61,053 bases of DNA. Source: JADHZC01 sp964409505. GTDB taxonomy: Bacteria > Pseudomonadota > Alphaproteobacteria > Rickettsiales > Rickettsiaceae. Position numbers and translations under genes: made by a program. Positions 28,048 to 37,773 of the stretch are shown here, one piece after another. Each line of letters begins with the position of its first letter. Positions within the stretch are counted from its first letter, which is position 1. Where the stretch lies: NCBI GenBank assembly GCA_964409505.1, contig CAYPDK010000031.1, positions 1 to 61,053 of the forward strand, written 5' to 3'. The notes below the pieces were generated by a model. The model saw nothing but the letters and a program-made list of their open reading frames with translations, did not search any database and was not told the DNA's origin.

Positions 28048-29529
28048 ATGCTTATTATAAAACCTTTATCTACTATAGTATTTCTTCCTTTATTGAGTAG
28101 CCTATGTATTATTTTGCTCTCAATATTTGGGTTTTCTATGAAGAAGTACATAGCTCAATATATTTCTATCATAAGCAGCCTTTTGACTTTGGCTTATAGT
28201 ATATATTTGCTCAGAGCATTTGATATTGGAAGTACTAAAGTGCAATTTGTAGAAAAATACCTTCCTATAAAATCAATAGGACTTGAATTTTTTTTGGGTG
28301 TAGATGGAGTATCCATATTATTTGTAGCGTTGACAAGCTTAATGAGTTTTGTATCAATAATATTTGGAGTTTTTACAATAAAAAAACTTCTGACTGAATT
28401 TTTAATATGTTTTTTAGCTTTAGAGTCTTTCTGTATAGGGGCATTTTGTTCTTTAAATTTGTTGTTATTCTACTTTTTTTTCGAAATAGTTTTAGTCCCA
28501 ATGTATCTTATAATAGGTATTTGGGGAGGAAAGAGTAAATTATATTCGTCTATGAAATTTTTCATATACACATTTTTTGCATCTTTATTTTTTCTAATAT
28601 CAGTAATATATATCTATCTACAGACAGGTACACTAAATATATTAGATCTCTATTATAATATAGATAATATATCTATTAATATTCGTCGGATATTAGCAAT
28701 ATTTATCTTTTTTGCATTCGCAGTAAAGATTCCTATGTTTCCATTTCATAGTTGGCTACCAGATGCTCATGTACAGGCCCCTACTTCAGGCTCTATTATG
28801 CTAGCATCAGTACTACTAAAATTAGGAGGCTATGGTATGATTAGAGTCTTGATTCCTATTTTTCCTGAAGCTTGTTGTGAATTTGCGACATATATAACAT
28901 ATATCAGCGCGTTTACTATATTATACATATCGTTTGTAACAATTTATCAAACAAACATGAAAAAAATGATAGCATATTCTTCTATTCTACATATGGGTTA
29001 CGTCACGGGAGGGATTTTCAGTATAACAAAAAATGGACTCAATGGAGCATTATTTCAGATGCTAAGTCATGGCTTGATCTCTGGATGCCTGTTTTTAATA
29101 GTAGGAATTTTATATGAGAGAAAAAACACTAAACAAATTAAGGATTTTGGTGGTTTTGTTACATCCATGCCTGATTTTTCGAAATATTTCACAATAATTG
29201 TTTTTGGGTCTTTAGGGTTGCCTGGACTGAGCGGATTTATAGGAGAATTTTTATCAACAATTGGTATGTACGAAGAAAATATAGTCTCAGGAATAATAGC
29301 TGCAAGTGGTATAATATTTACAGCTATTTATATGCTAAGATTTTATAAACTAGTCATGCTTGGTCCTTATAAAGAAACGGATAAAGTAGAGGATATTATG
29401 AGTTATGAAAAATTTTTACTTGTAATACTTTCAAGTCTTGTTATAGCATTTGGAATATTACCTAATTTTTTACTCAAATTTGTAGAAAATCATATAACAT
29501 CTCTATTATCAATTTATCAAAATCTTTAA
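28048..29529 (+). CDS. nuoM: NADH-quinone oxidoreductase subunit M
   Basis: Antiporter-like proton-pumping subunit of the complex I membrane arm. The 493 residues show FFEIVLVPMYLIIGIWGGK (the conserved glutamate helix) and KIPMFPFHSWLPDAHVQAPT. LKLGGYGMIRVLIPIFP and KKMIAYSSILHMGYV are the other family blocks. It starts 10 bases after nuoL and is 30 bases from nuoN. Confidence 0.97.
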   Translation: MLIIKPLSTIVFLPLLSSLCIILLSIFGFSMKKYIAQYISIISSLLTLAYSIYLLRAFDIGSTKVQFVEKYLPIKSIGLEFFLGVDGVSILFVALTSLMSFVSIIFGVFTIKKLLTEFLICFLALESFCIGAFCSLNLLLFYFFFEIVLVPMYLIIGIWGGKSKLYSSMKFFIYTFFASLFFLISVIYIYLQTGTLNILDLYYNIDNISINIRRILAIFIFFAFAVKIPMFPFHSWLPDAHVQAPTSGSIMLASVLLKLGGYGMIRVLIPIFPEACCEFATYITYISAFTILYISFVTIYQTNMKKMIAYSSILHMGYVTGGIFSITKNGLNGALFQMLSHGLISGCLFLIVGILYERKNTKQIKDFGGFVTSMPDFSKYFTIIVFGSLGLPGLSGFIGEFLSTIGMYEENIVSGIIAASGIIFTAIYMLRFYKLVMLGPYKETDKVEDIMSYEKFLLVILSSLVIAFGILPNFLLKFVENHITSLLSIYQNL

Positions 29530-29559
29530 TTAAAATTTTACCGTCTACACTACATCAAT

Positions 29560-31029
29560 ATGATGCAAAAACTAATACCTCTACTACCAGAATTTTCACT
29601 ATTGAGTATTGCTCTGCTATCTCTTGTTGGGGGGCTATTTTTACCTAGATTCAACGATATAAACATAAAAATATCTATTACTTTAATATTACTCACAGCA
29701 ATTTCATTATTTTTACTTCCTATAAAACCTACAAATATATTTGGTAATAGCTTTTACATATCGAAATTTATATTTTCTCTAAAATCTATAACTTTAGTAT
29801 TAATATTCCTAATATCTCTCATTTACCTGGTATTGGGCTCTAACTATAGACCAATTAGTACAAGATCTAAAATTGCTGAAATAGAATTTTTTATTTTATT
29901 ACTATTTTCTGGCATAGGGAGCTGTATTATTTTTTCTGCAAGGGACTTAATCATACTTTTTTGTTCCTTAGAATTACAAGCCATCATAGGATATAGTCTT
30001 GCTGCATTTGATAGAAAAAATTCTCTAGCTACTGAGGCTAGTCTAAAATATTTTGTACTTGGAGCATTTATGAGTTGTTTTATGTTATTCGGAATATCAT
30101 TTGTTTACGGATTTTCTGGTAAATTAAACTTTTATGAAATATCAAACTTTCTGCAAAGTAATGACACAATTAATCTTGCTTTTATGTTTGGAATTATACT
30201 AATAATACTTTCTTGTTTTTTTAAGTTATCTGCAGCTCCTTTTCACTCTTGGTCGCCTGATGTGTACTCTGGATCTCCAATATTTTCAATGATTTTTTTC
30301 GCCACTATCCCCAAAATTACCATTGTCATAGTTTTAATAAATATTTTACAATATTTTATATTTAACCTAGATAATCAAATTTTTAATTTTATAATAAAAA
30401 TTACTGCAATTTTTTCACTTTTTTTAGGTGCAATTTCAGCCCTTAAACAAACTTCTCTAAAGAAAATTATGGCCTATAGTGGAATATTAAACACGGGTTT
30501 CATTCTCATTGCTTTATCTTTATTTTCTCCGGAAGCAAATTTATACGCTCTTTTCTACATAATCATATACGTCATATCCTCTTTAGTACTATTTCTATGT
30601 TTTATATTTTTATTCGAGAATAACATAGAACAAGCAACAATCTTTACCCTATCACATTTAGGGTATAAATATAAAACTATATCTCTAATTATAGTTTTTA
30701 CTTTATTATCTATGGTAGGGATTCCTCCATTTGTAGGATTTTTTACAAAATATTATGTTTTTTATAGTGCTCTGAAAGGAGGAGAGTTAGTACTGACTAC
30801 TTTAGGCGTTATTACAAGTTGTATTGCATCATATTTTTATTTAAGAATAATAAGATATATATATTTTGTACCAGAAGATTCTACTGCTGAAGTTGTTCCA
30901 AAGGCGAAAAGAAGAAATTTACTACTTGTTATTTGTGCTACAATATTGTTAATGGCCATATTAGCATCAGCAGTTCTTGATTTAAACAATAATAAGTTAT
31001 TTGAAGACATACTAGGACCACTCCACTAA
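29560..31029 (+). CDS. nuoN: NADH-quinone oxidoreductase subunit N
   Basis: Antiporter-like subunit of complex I nearest the quinone module. The 489 residues include CSLELQAIIGYSLAAFDRKN, the glutamate-bearing helix, and FKLSAAPFHSWSPDVYSGSP. It also has LKKIMAYSGILNTGFILIAL and VGIPPFVGFFTKYYVF. It ends the nuoG-N cluster and converges on tolB after 82 bases. No strong terminator hairpin is visible there. Confidence 0.96.
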   Translation: MMQKLIPLLPEFSLLSIALLSLVGGLFLPRFNDINIKISITLILLTAISLFLLPIKPTNIFGNSFYISKFIFSLKSITLVLIFLISLIYLVLGSNYRPISTRSKIAEIEFFILLLFSGIGSCIIFSARDLIILFCSLELQAIIGYSLAAFDRKNSLATEASLKYFVLGAFMSCFMLFGISFVYGFSGKLNFYEISNFLQSNDTINLAFMFGIILIILSCFFKLSAAPFHSWSPDVYSGSPIFSMIFFATIPKITIVIVLINILQYFIFNLDNQIFNFIIKITAIFSLFLGAISALKQTSLKKIMAYSGILNTGFILIALSLFSPEANLYALFYIIIYVISSLVLFLCFIFLFENNIEQATIFTLSHLGYKYKTISLIIVFTLLSMVGIPPFVGFFTKYYVFYSALKGGELVLTTLGVITSCIASYFYLRIIRYIYFVPEDSTAEVVPKAKRRNLLLVICATILLMAILASAVLDLNNNKLFEDILGPLH

Positions 31030-31111
31030 TAAAGGGACTTACTATTTAACGGTTACAAATTTCAGCAAAATTTTAGCAATTCACTACTTAAATCATTAAA
31101 CCTATTTATAG

Positions 31112-32485
31112 CTAATTTTTAGATAATGAAGGATCGCTTGCATCAAAAGGTGTTGGTATAATTCTTTCATTGTATCCTGTAATATCTATAGCAAAAATTC
31201 TGTGTAGATTTTTAATATTATGCTGATAAATATCCTGAAAATAAGGTTTTAGCTTGTATCCTCTCGTAAATAAAATAACTCTTCCATTGGAAGAAAAACA
31301 TGGGCTCTCAACAATATACCCTGTAGAAATAATTCTTTCTGTGTCATCTACAGGAATAAAGTTTTTTAATTTCATAACACCTATAGTAAATCCAGACTTA
31401 CCTATTTTTGTAAACACTAAATCATTTAATACGGATAATTTTGGCTCTGCGTAAGTACCACGTGAAGGGCTAATTTTAGAAATTTGGAGATTATGTTTAT
31501 TCATAATAAAAATTTCTCTTAGTCCAGTTCTGTTAGAGTTAAAAATTATGTAATTTCCATCAGGAGAATACGAAGGAGAAGTATTAATACTCTTACCGTA
31601 AGTTAGTTTAACGAGCTTTTTCTTTTCAAGATTATATTCATAAATATGAGATTCTCCATTTTTCGCGATACTAAATAATATATGAAGATTATCTGGAGCA
31701 AATTCTGGAGCAAAAGCCATACCACTAAATTCACCTACTAATTTCGACTCTTTAGTCCTTAAATCCATAATATAAACTCTTGGAATATTCTTTTTATAAG
31801 ACACGTAAAGAATTTTATTCCCATCATAGGAAAATTTAGGTGTAGCTACAATTTCTGTTCCTGTGGTAAGATATTGATGATTTGCTCCATCATAATCCAT
31901 AATAGCAATTTTCTTAATCCTATTCTTATAGTCTCCTTGCTCAGACACGTAGACTATCTTATTGCTAAAATGCCCCTTATACCCAGTGACAAGTTCATAG
32001 ATTTTATCTGAAATTTTATGTGCTACAAGTCGTATGTCTTCTAACTTAAACTCATATTTATGCTCAAAAATTTTTTTTTCTAGTAAAATATCCCACAAGG
32101 AAATTTTTAGATAAAAATTTCCTTTCCCTTGAAAAAATGTAGTATTTAGCAAAAAATTTGTACCAATGTTTTTCCAAGACAAAAAATGAGGAGTAATATC
32201 CGAGCCCCGGAGACCATCAATATAGCCCTTTTCATTCTGAACGACAAATCCCCCAGAAAGAGCCAAATCATTTCTAGTAATATCAAGTATCCGTTCAGAT
32301 ATCCTATCCAAACCATATTGTGTTTTGTCCTCCTGATCCTGTACCAACTCAGATTTATTAATAGCAACTTTAATATTACGATATATTCCTTTTTCAATAT
32401 CTATTGTCTCTACAGCATATAAAGCAATAGTACTTACAATAAGTACTAAAAAAAGAACAATATTTTGAAAAATTTTTATATTCAT
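31112..32485 (-). CDS. tolB: Tol-Pal system protein TolB
   Basis: Periplasmic protein linking the Tol inner-membrane complex to Pal and the outer membrane. The 457 residues begin with a signal peptide (about 1-24, IVLFLVLIVSTIALYAVE). The TolB N-terminal domain follows, then a six-bladed beta-propeller made of repeats such as APEFAPDNLHILFSIAKNG and SPSYSPDGNYIIFNSNRTG. It is the last gene of tolQ-R-A-B. pal does not follow; the next gene downstream is nuoN on the opposite strand. Confidence 0.95.
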   Translation of the reverse strand: MNIKIFQNIVLFLVLIVSTIALYAVETIDIEKGIYRNIKVAINKSELVQDQEDKTQYGLDRISERILDITRNDLALSGGFVVQNEKGYIDGLRGSDITPHFLSWKNIGTNFLLNTTFFQGKGNFYLKISLWDILLEKKIFEHKYEFKLEDIRLVAHKISDKIYELVTGYKGHFSNKIVYVSEQGDYKNRIKKIAIMDYDGANHQYLTTGTEIVATPKFSYDGNKILYVSYKKNIPRVYIMDLRTKESKLVGEFSGMAFAPEFAPDNLHILFSIAKNGESHIYEYNLEKKKLVKLTYGKSINTSPSYSPDGNYIIFNSNRTGLREIFIMNKHNLQISKISPSRGTYAEPKLSVLNDLVFTKIGKSGFTIGVMKLKNFIPVDDTERIISTGYIVESPCFSSNGRVILFTRGYKLKPYFQDIYQHNIKNLHRIFAIDITGYNERIIPTPFDASDPSLSKN

Positions 32486-32494
32486 ATTAAATAT

Positions 32495-33409
32495 TTAGTC
32501 TATTTCATTTGGGTTAAACAAAAGATTAAATTCTTTCCAAAGATTATATCTCTCAGAAGAAAGACCGCTAATAGGACTGGATAAAAAAACTGCTTTAATT
32601 GCACTATCTACTAATAAATTACATTTTTGTTTATCTAAATTACATTTTACATTTTTAACAGACACATCCTCTATACTACCATCTGGTCGAATTTTTATGT
32701 TTAATAACATAGTGATTGCATTTTTATCCGCTTTACTCAGAAGAAATGGTGGATTCCAATTTGATTCTATCTTAGACTTTATAAGTAATTTTTCACTAAT
32801 TGATAATGTTGTATCTTTTTGTGTATTTTCATGTGCTTTCTTCTTAGGAATTTCTACTTCTTTTTCGGAATGATTCTCTAGATAGTCATTTGTATTCTCT
32901 AGATCTTTAAGCAGTGATGAGATAATATCTTTTTCTTTTTTCAATACCTCTTTTTTTTTCACAGAAGAGGGCTTTTTATTCTGATCCTTAGAGGACTCCT
33001 TTTTGATAATATTTGTACTATTTATATTCTTTTTATCCTTTGTATTAAAAGAATTAGAATTTTGTAAAGATGTCTTTGTATCTTTTTTAGAATTTTCTAA
33101 ATTTTTTGGAACGTTAAGTTCTTTTTTTTGTATCGGACTTTGAGATGTGCTTTTTAATTTTTGCTCTACAACAGGTTTTTCTGATACTGAGTTAGATGTA
33201 TTTTTTTGTGTTGTTTTATCTGATAAAGACTTGTCTAATTTTTTCTTCAAAGCAAGATCTATATTATCTGCTGTTACAAATTTTATTGGTACAGATTTGA
33301 GCTTAATAGTCGATGGAACAACATCACTTTGTCTAACAGAGTAGAATACCATAAAAAAAATTACTATAAGATGTAATAAAGATGAAAAACAAAAACTACC
33401 AAAATACAT
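32495..33409 (-). CDS. tolA: TolA-like envelope-spanning protein
   Basis: Links the TolQR motor to the outer membrane across the periplasm. The 304-residue protein has one N-terminal transmembrane helix (about 6-24). A long lysine, serine and asparagine rich, low-complexity middle (about 45-200) replaces the alanine-rich helix of E. coli TolA. The C-terminal TonB/TolA-type domain has KIESNWNPPF, LLNIKIRPDGSIEDVSV and a two-cysteine loop. Sequence identity to enteric TolA is low, so position between tolR and tolB is a main argument. Confidence 0.88.
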   Translation of the reverse strand: MYFGSFCFSSLLHLIVIFFMVFYSVRQSDVVPSTIKLKSVPIKFVTADNIDLALKKKLDKSLSDKTTQKNTSNSVSEKPVVEQKLKSTSQSPIQKKELNVPKNLENSKKDTKTSLQNSNSFNTKDKKNINSTNIIKKESSKDQNKKPSSVKKKEVLKKEKDIISSLLKDLENTNDYLENHSEKEVEIPKKKAHENTQKDTTLSISEKLLIKSKIESNWNPPFLLSKADKNAITMLLNIKIRPDGSIEDVSVKNVKCNLDKQKCNLLVDSAIKAVFLSSPISGLSSERYNLWKEFNLLFNPNEID

Positions 33410-33421
33410 GTTCAGTAAATC

Positions 33422-33850
33422 CTATCCAGAATTTTCAACATCAGATACAAGTGATAAATTACTAAATCCTGCCTTGTATAGACAAGAAATGACTTCCATA
33501 ACAGTTCCATATGATAAATTTTGGTCTCCCCTTATAAAAACTGAATTATCCTTTCCTTCCAAAACAATGCTAGATAACTTACTATACAAAAGATTTTTTG
33601 GGATAAGAGTCTGCTGTAGAAAAATTTCTCCTTTTGAGTTAATACTTATAACTAAAGGCTCAACATCACTATCGATCTGTTTAGTATTGATTTTTGGAAG
33701 ATTAACATCAACCCCATTTATGCTAACAGAAGAGACTAGCATAAAGATGATTAATAATACCAACATAACATCCACCATAGGTGTCACATTAATTTCTGTA
33801 ATGAGCGTATTTTTTTTATCTATTTTAAAATCTAAATCATCTGTAAACAT
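33422..33850 (-). CDS. tolR: TolR / ExbD family protein
   Basis: Subunit of the proton-driven TolQR motor. The 142 residues have a short cytoplasmic N-terminus, then one transmembrane helix beginning INVTPMVDVMLVLLIIFMLV. The aspartate in this helix is the proton-carrying residue of the family. A periplasmic domain with the usual G-D-Q (IRGDQNLSYG) motif follows. It is 12 bases upstream of tolA and 25 downstream of tolQ. Confidence 0.95.
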   Translation of the reverse strand: MFTDDLDFKIDKKNTLITEINVTPMVDVMLVLLIIFMLVSSVSINGVDVNLPKINTKQIDSDVEPLVISINSKGEIFLQQTLIPKNLLYSKLSSIVLEGKDNSVFIRGDQNLSYGTVMEVISCLYKAGFSNLSLVSDVENSG

Positions 33851-33875
33851 AGCAACAATTACAATATTTAATTAA

Positions 33876-34568
33876 TTATACCTTTCGAACAAGTTTTAAA
33901 CAAATTTCTCTAGAAAAGCCTTCTAATTCAACACTAAGATTGTTTAAAACAGAACTAAAGTAATTATAAAAAACCAGTGCAGGAACTGCTACAAACAAGC
34001 CTATAGCAGTCACTAGCAATGCCTCCGATATTCCAGGAGCTATAACAGAAATATTAACAGCACTCTGCAAAGATACAGAATAAAAACTATTTATAATACC
34101 AAGAACAGTACCAAGTAAACCAACAAAAGGTGCAAATGAAGCAATGCTTCCAAGAGCTGGGATATATTCTCTCATCTCCTCAATAAGCTTGTTAAGCACA
34201 ATCGTAATCGATTGATTTACAGCAAAAATTTTTTTTCTGAAAACTTGCTCTTTTAAAGAATCAAAAGAATTCTCGTTTCCAGAAATAACCGCATTAAATT
34301 CCTTAACAGCAACAACAAAGATTAAAGATAAAGGATCTCGTTCTCGATTTTTTATTGAGTCATATACTTGTTTAAAGTTCTCTTTTGAGTAAAAAATTTT
34401 CTTAAATGACTTAATCTTAGCTCTAATAGTTTTAAAATAAAAAATTTTAAAAAAAATTACTGTCCAAGACCATAACGAGACAAAAATTAAAAATAATATG
34501 ATTATTTTACTCAGCAACCCAGAAGAGTTAAATATGTTTATTATAGAAAAATAAGAATTAGAAACCAC
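33876..34568 (-). CDS. tolQ: TolQ / ExbB family protein
   Basis: Three-helix subunit of the TolQR proton channel in the inner membrane. The 230 residues contain the family core IASFAPFVGLLGTVLGIINS and ISVIAPGISEALLVTAIGLF. The threonine and proline residues lining the channel are kept. It is the first gene of the tolQRAB operon. The first hydrophobic segment (about 18-40) has the expected ILFLIFVSLWSWTVIFFK pattern. Confidence 0.95.
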   Translation of the reverse strand: MVSNSYFSIINIFNSSGLLSKIIILFLIFVSLWSWTVIFFKIFYFKTIRAKIKSFKKIFYSKENFKQVYDSIKNRERDPLSLIFVVAVKEFNAVISGNENSFDSLKEQVFRKKIFAVNQSITIVLNKLIEEMREYIPALGSIASFAPFVGLLGTVLGIINSFYSVSLQSAVNISVIAPGISEALLVTAIGLFVAVPALVFYNYFSSVLNNLSVELEGFSREICLKLVRKV

Positions 34569-34729
34569 AATAATGTATAAAAAATTAAAAACGTCCTATA
34601 ATCTTATTACATTATTATGTATCAAAAATAAACAAATTTCTTCTATCAGAAAAAATTTAGCAAAAATTTCTCTACGCTCGTTGATATAACGATATTAAGC
34701 TAATCATTAAAACATGTACTCAAAATTTC

Positions 34730-35971
34730 CTATCGATTACTCTGAACAAAATCATTTATAAGAGGCACTATATTGTTTCTAAACTTACTCCCACTAAATA
34801 TACCATAGTGTCCAGTATTTTTTTGTAGATAGTATTTTTTCTTGCTTTCCGCTAAGTTTTTACATAAAAAAAGAGCGGCTTTAGTTTGGCCAACAGAGGC
34901 TATATCATCTCTCTCCCCTTCTATACCTAAAATAGCACATTCAGTGATCGAAGAAAGATTTACTCTACGACCCCTAGTAAAAAATTTACCCTTTGCAAGA
35001 GAAAATTCTTTAAAAACTTCTTTGATAGTTTGTAGGTAGAATTCTGCTGTAATATCCATAACAGATAGATATTCATCATAAAAGCTTTTTTTCTTTAAAA
35101 TACTTGCTTCATCCTTAGTCACTAAATCTTTAAACAGATCCACATGAGATTTAACATGTGCTTCTAGATTCATAAGAATAAAGCCTACCAATTGAAAAAA
35201 ACCTGGATATACACGTCTTCTATGTCCTGGGTAATTACTGGGTACAGAGGTAATTAAGAACTGATCAAACCATTGCAAATTTTTACTTAAAGCTAAATTA
35301 TCGGGAATTGTAGGATTATGTCTTGCATCTATAGGTCCTCCCATAAGTGTCATAGATTTCGGAACAAATTCAGAATTATCTTCTGACAAAAGAGCAGTCG
35401 CAGCCAACGCAGGTATTGTAGGTTGACAAACTGCCATAATATGAACATCAGGACCCAAAAATTTAATAAAATGTATTACATAATCAATAAAATCATTTAA
35501 ATCAAAGCTGCCATTTTCTATAGGTACTTGATTAGCATCTACCCAATCAGTAATATATACATCAAAATAGGGCAACGAGTCCTTAACAGTACCCCTTAAT
35601 AAAGTAGCAAAATGTCCTGCCATAGGAGCAATAATTAACATTTTAGGCTGAGATTGATTAAACTCTAATTTTACAAAATGTTTTAGCTCACAAAATACAT
35701 TTCTAAGAATAACATTTTCGCTTATAAGGTAAGTTTTATTATCTATAACTGTTTCATAAATGTTAAACTTAGGCTTAATATATTTTCTTGTAAGTCTTTC
35801 CATAATATCCATGTTAGCCTCCATAGAGGACATAAAATGGTTAAAATTACTAATTTTGCCTACTTTAAAGAGTTCTTGCATAAGCATTATTTGCAATCTT
35901 ACGGGAGAAAAATTATTTCTAGTGATTTCTATAAAACTATACAAGTCTTTAGCATCTAACAAATGAATCAT
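34730..35971 (-). CDS. phaZ: Intracellular polyhydroxyalkanoate depolymerase
   Basis: Alpha/beta-hydrolase family enzyme that breaks down stored poly(3-hydroxybutyrate) granules. The 413 residues carry the nucleophile motif VHIMAVCQPTIPAL with Cys182, the cysteine typical of intracellular PhaZ. ITDWVDANQVP, LMGGPIDARHNPT and a C-terminal GHYGIFSG histidine are also present. The candidate catalytic aspartate lies in GIEGERDDIA. Length matches the family. A polymer synthase gene is not in the window, so whether this cell stores PHB cannot be told here. It is preceded by a dehydrogenase gene (12-base gap). Confidence 0.92.
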   Translation of the reverse strand: MIHLLDAKDLYSFIEITRNNFSPVRLQIMLMQELFKVGKISNFNHFMSSMEANMDIMERLTRKYIKPKFNIYETVIDNKTYLISENVILRNVFCELKHFVKLEFNQSQPKMLIIAPMAGHFATLLRGTVKDSLPYFDVYITDWVDANQVPIENGSFDLNDFIDYVIHFIKFLGPDVHIMAVCQPTIPALAATALLSEDNSEFVPKSMTLMGGPIDARHNPTIPDNLALSKNLQWFDQFLITSVPSNYPGHRRRVYPGFFQLVGFILMNLEAHVKSHVDLFKDLVTKDEASILKKKSFYDEYLSVMDITAEFYLQTIKEVFKEFSLAKGKFFTRGRRVNLSSITECAILGIEGERDDIASVGQTKAALFLCKNLAESKKKYYLQKNTGHYGIFSGSKFRNNIVPLINDFVQSNR

Positions 35972-35983
35972 GGTACTAAATTT

Positions 35984-36778
35984 TTAGGTTATAAAATATT
36001 TTTTTAATTTTTTACTAAGATATAATCTCACTCCAAGGGGCATAGACACAAATATTTTCGCAATAACAAAAAGAATCCAAGGAAAGGCTATGATTTTTTT
36101 ATTACGACTTATCCCTTTAGCTATTTTTAAGGCAGCCTTTTCTGGAGTAAGTATAAAAAAAGTCTTAAACTCACTTCCCTCAATCATAGAAGTATTAATA
36201 TACCCAGGAATGACTACCAAGACTTTTATATTAAATGGCTCTAAAGCTATCATAAACGATTCGGCCAATTTATTCAGAGCAATTTTACTTGCAAGATAAT
36301 AGTGACCTTGTCCCGTTAAAAAAAAACTAGCCATAGAACTAATAAAAACTATTTTTCCTATTTTTGAAAAAGTTTTCATCTTCTCAAGAATAGGAAATAA
36401 TACATTAAGCGTACCATATAAATTAGTATTTAAAATTGTTTTTGCTTTTTCTACTTCAGATATATTTTTGTCTTTTTGATATTTTGTTAAAGAATGCTCT
36501 GAGACAGCAGCACAAAGAATAACAAGATCTATATTTGTAGAAGCTAAAATTTCTGACATTATGCGCTCTACCTTATTCTTATTTTGAATATCTAATACAA
36601 ATATTTTTGCTGAAACATTTAGGCTACTACAAATTTTTTGTACTTCTTTCAGATCATCACCATTTCTCCCCAAAAGGAATAAAGAGTTCTTAGAATTTTT
36701 TGCATATTCTAAAGCCAAGGCCTTTCCAAGACCTTTAGACGCTCCTGTAATAAGTATATTTTGCTCTATAGAGTACAT
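35984..36778 (-). CDS. Short-chain dehydrogenase/reductase
   Basis: A 264-residue classical SDR. It has the nucleotide-binding GASKGLGKALALEYAK at residue 12 on, CAAVSEHSL in place of NNAG, SSMAS carrying the catalytic serine, and YYLASK giving Y-x3-K. A hydrophobic C-terminal segment (FPWILFVIAKIFVSMPLGV) suggests membrane attachment, as in several Rickettsiales SDRs. The substrate is unknown. It is transcribed with phaZ, so a role in hydroxyacyl metabolism is possible but not shown. Confidence 0.85.
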   Translation of the reverse strand: MYSIEQNILITGASKGLGKALALEYAKNSKNSLFLLGRNGDDLKEVQKICSSLNVSAKIFVLDIQNKNKVERIMSEILASTNIDLVILCAAVSEHSLTKYQKDKNISEVEKAKTILNTNLYGTLNVLFPILEKMKTFSKIGKIVFISSMASFFLTGQGHYYLASKIALNKLAESFMIALEPFNIKVLVVIPGYINTSMIEGSEFKTFFILTPEKAALKIAKGISRNKKIIAFPWILFVIAKIFVSMPLGVRLYLSKKLKKYFIT

Positions 36779-37191
36779 AACATAAAATAACCATTTATAA
36801 AAATATTACCAGATTAAATTTATTTTTGAAAACATTCATTGCGTCTTAAAAGAACTCTTTAAGAAAGATGACAAAATAATCATTATAAAAAAGAAGCTAT
36901 TGGCACTAACACAACAAGAGACTTATAGCTTACTGGAAAACTGATATTGATCAAATCCACTGTCTTCTCCTCCACTGAGGAGCATTTGTAAAAATAGCTC
37001 TAGAATTCTAATAGAAGAATACTCTCTTCAATTTAATTTGGAAAGAATTTCGCCAAAGTAAAAAAATTTCCTACAAATATTGGATAGTGGTTATTGTGGG
37101 CACCGCAGCACATCACCTAAACTATATCAAACAAGGTGGTTCAATCAAGGTGGTCAATTCTATAATTCATTAACAAAAACTGACAAAACAC
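36779..37191. other. Intergenic region between the SDR gene and the initiator tRNA
   Basis: About 410 bases without a gene. It holds a 6-bp hairpin (CTCCTC 36967-36972 with GAGGAG 36977-36982, loop CACT) and an adjacent 14-base duplication at 37127-37154. I see no open frame of useful length, no promoter of note and no known RNA fold. Confidence 0.5.
37127..37154. repeat. Two adjacent copies of a 14-base direct repeat
   Basis: TCAAACAAGGTGGT at 37127-37140 is followed directly by TCAATCAAGGTGGT at 37141-37154, with one mismatch. It lies about 40 bases downstream of the initiator tRNA (which reads leftward). Confidence 0.75.
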
Positions 37192-37263
<72 letters not shown>

Positions 37264-37328
37264 CAATTACGATGCTCTCCCATTATAAAGACAATATACA
37301 CAAATGCAATACAAAACATCTAGAAATA

Positions 37329-37745
37329 TTAAAGAGACATATTCATAACCTTTTCTAGAGACTCAAGTATTTTATTCCTAATTTCTACAACTAATTTCAA
37401 CTGATTTGATGCCTCTTGCGAATACGTAAGTACGTCTGTTAGAGACGCTTTATTGAGTAAATATTTTTTCATAGTAATATCCTGTGAAGTCAGCTTAGCA
37501 CTCGTATTGACAAGGGCTCCTGACACTAGATTAAAAAGATTAGAATTTTCTTGTGCTAAAAAAGAACTTTGTGAGTAATTATTGTTTGAATCTACAACAA
37601 AGCTTTTGTGAGATTTAGATATCTCACTCTGAATAATTTTTTGAAACTCCGTATGAGACATAATTGCACCGTTAAAGCTAGAAACATTATTAGAAAAAGT
37701 TGATAACATGTCATTAGGAACATAAGCTACAGGAGGGATCATCAT
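37329..37745 (-). CDS. fliE: Flagellar hook-basal body protein FliE
   Basis: FliE joins the flagellar MS ring to the proximal rod and is normally among the first proteins sent through the flagellar type III exporter. The 138-residue protein matches FliE in its C-terminal half: SLTDVLTYSQEASNQLKLVV followed by EIRNKILESLEKVMNM. Those are the family's helical rod-core residues. The N-terminal half is longer than usual and divergent. Unlike the two genes upstream it has no hydrophobic leader, and no in-frame start lies further upstream. It is third in flgB-flgC-fliE. Confidence 0.85.
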   Translation of the reverse strand: MMIPPVAYVPNDMLSTFSNNVSSFNGAIMSHTEFQKIIQSEISKSHKSFVVDSNNNYSQSSFLAQENSNLFNLVSGALVNTSAKLTSQDITMKKYLLNKASLTDVLTYSQEASNQLKLVVEIRNKILESLEKVMNMSL

Positions 37746-37773
37746 ATTATTTTTACTTATTATATTATATGAA

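Noticed and set aside
33408..33875. 155-codon open frame on the + strand
   Set aside because: It is antisense to tolR, whose TolR/ExbD motif is unmistakable. The frame has no recognisable domain.
36779..37191. 4.5S, RNase P or tmRNA gene
   Set aside because: I looked for their conserved core sequences on both strands and found none.
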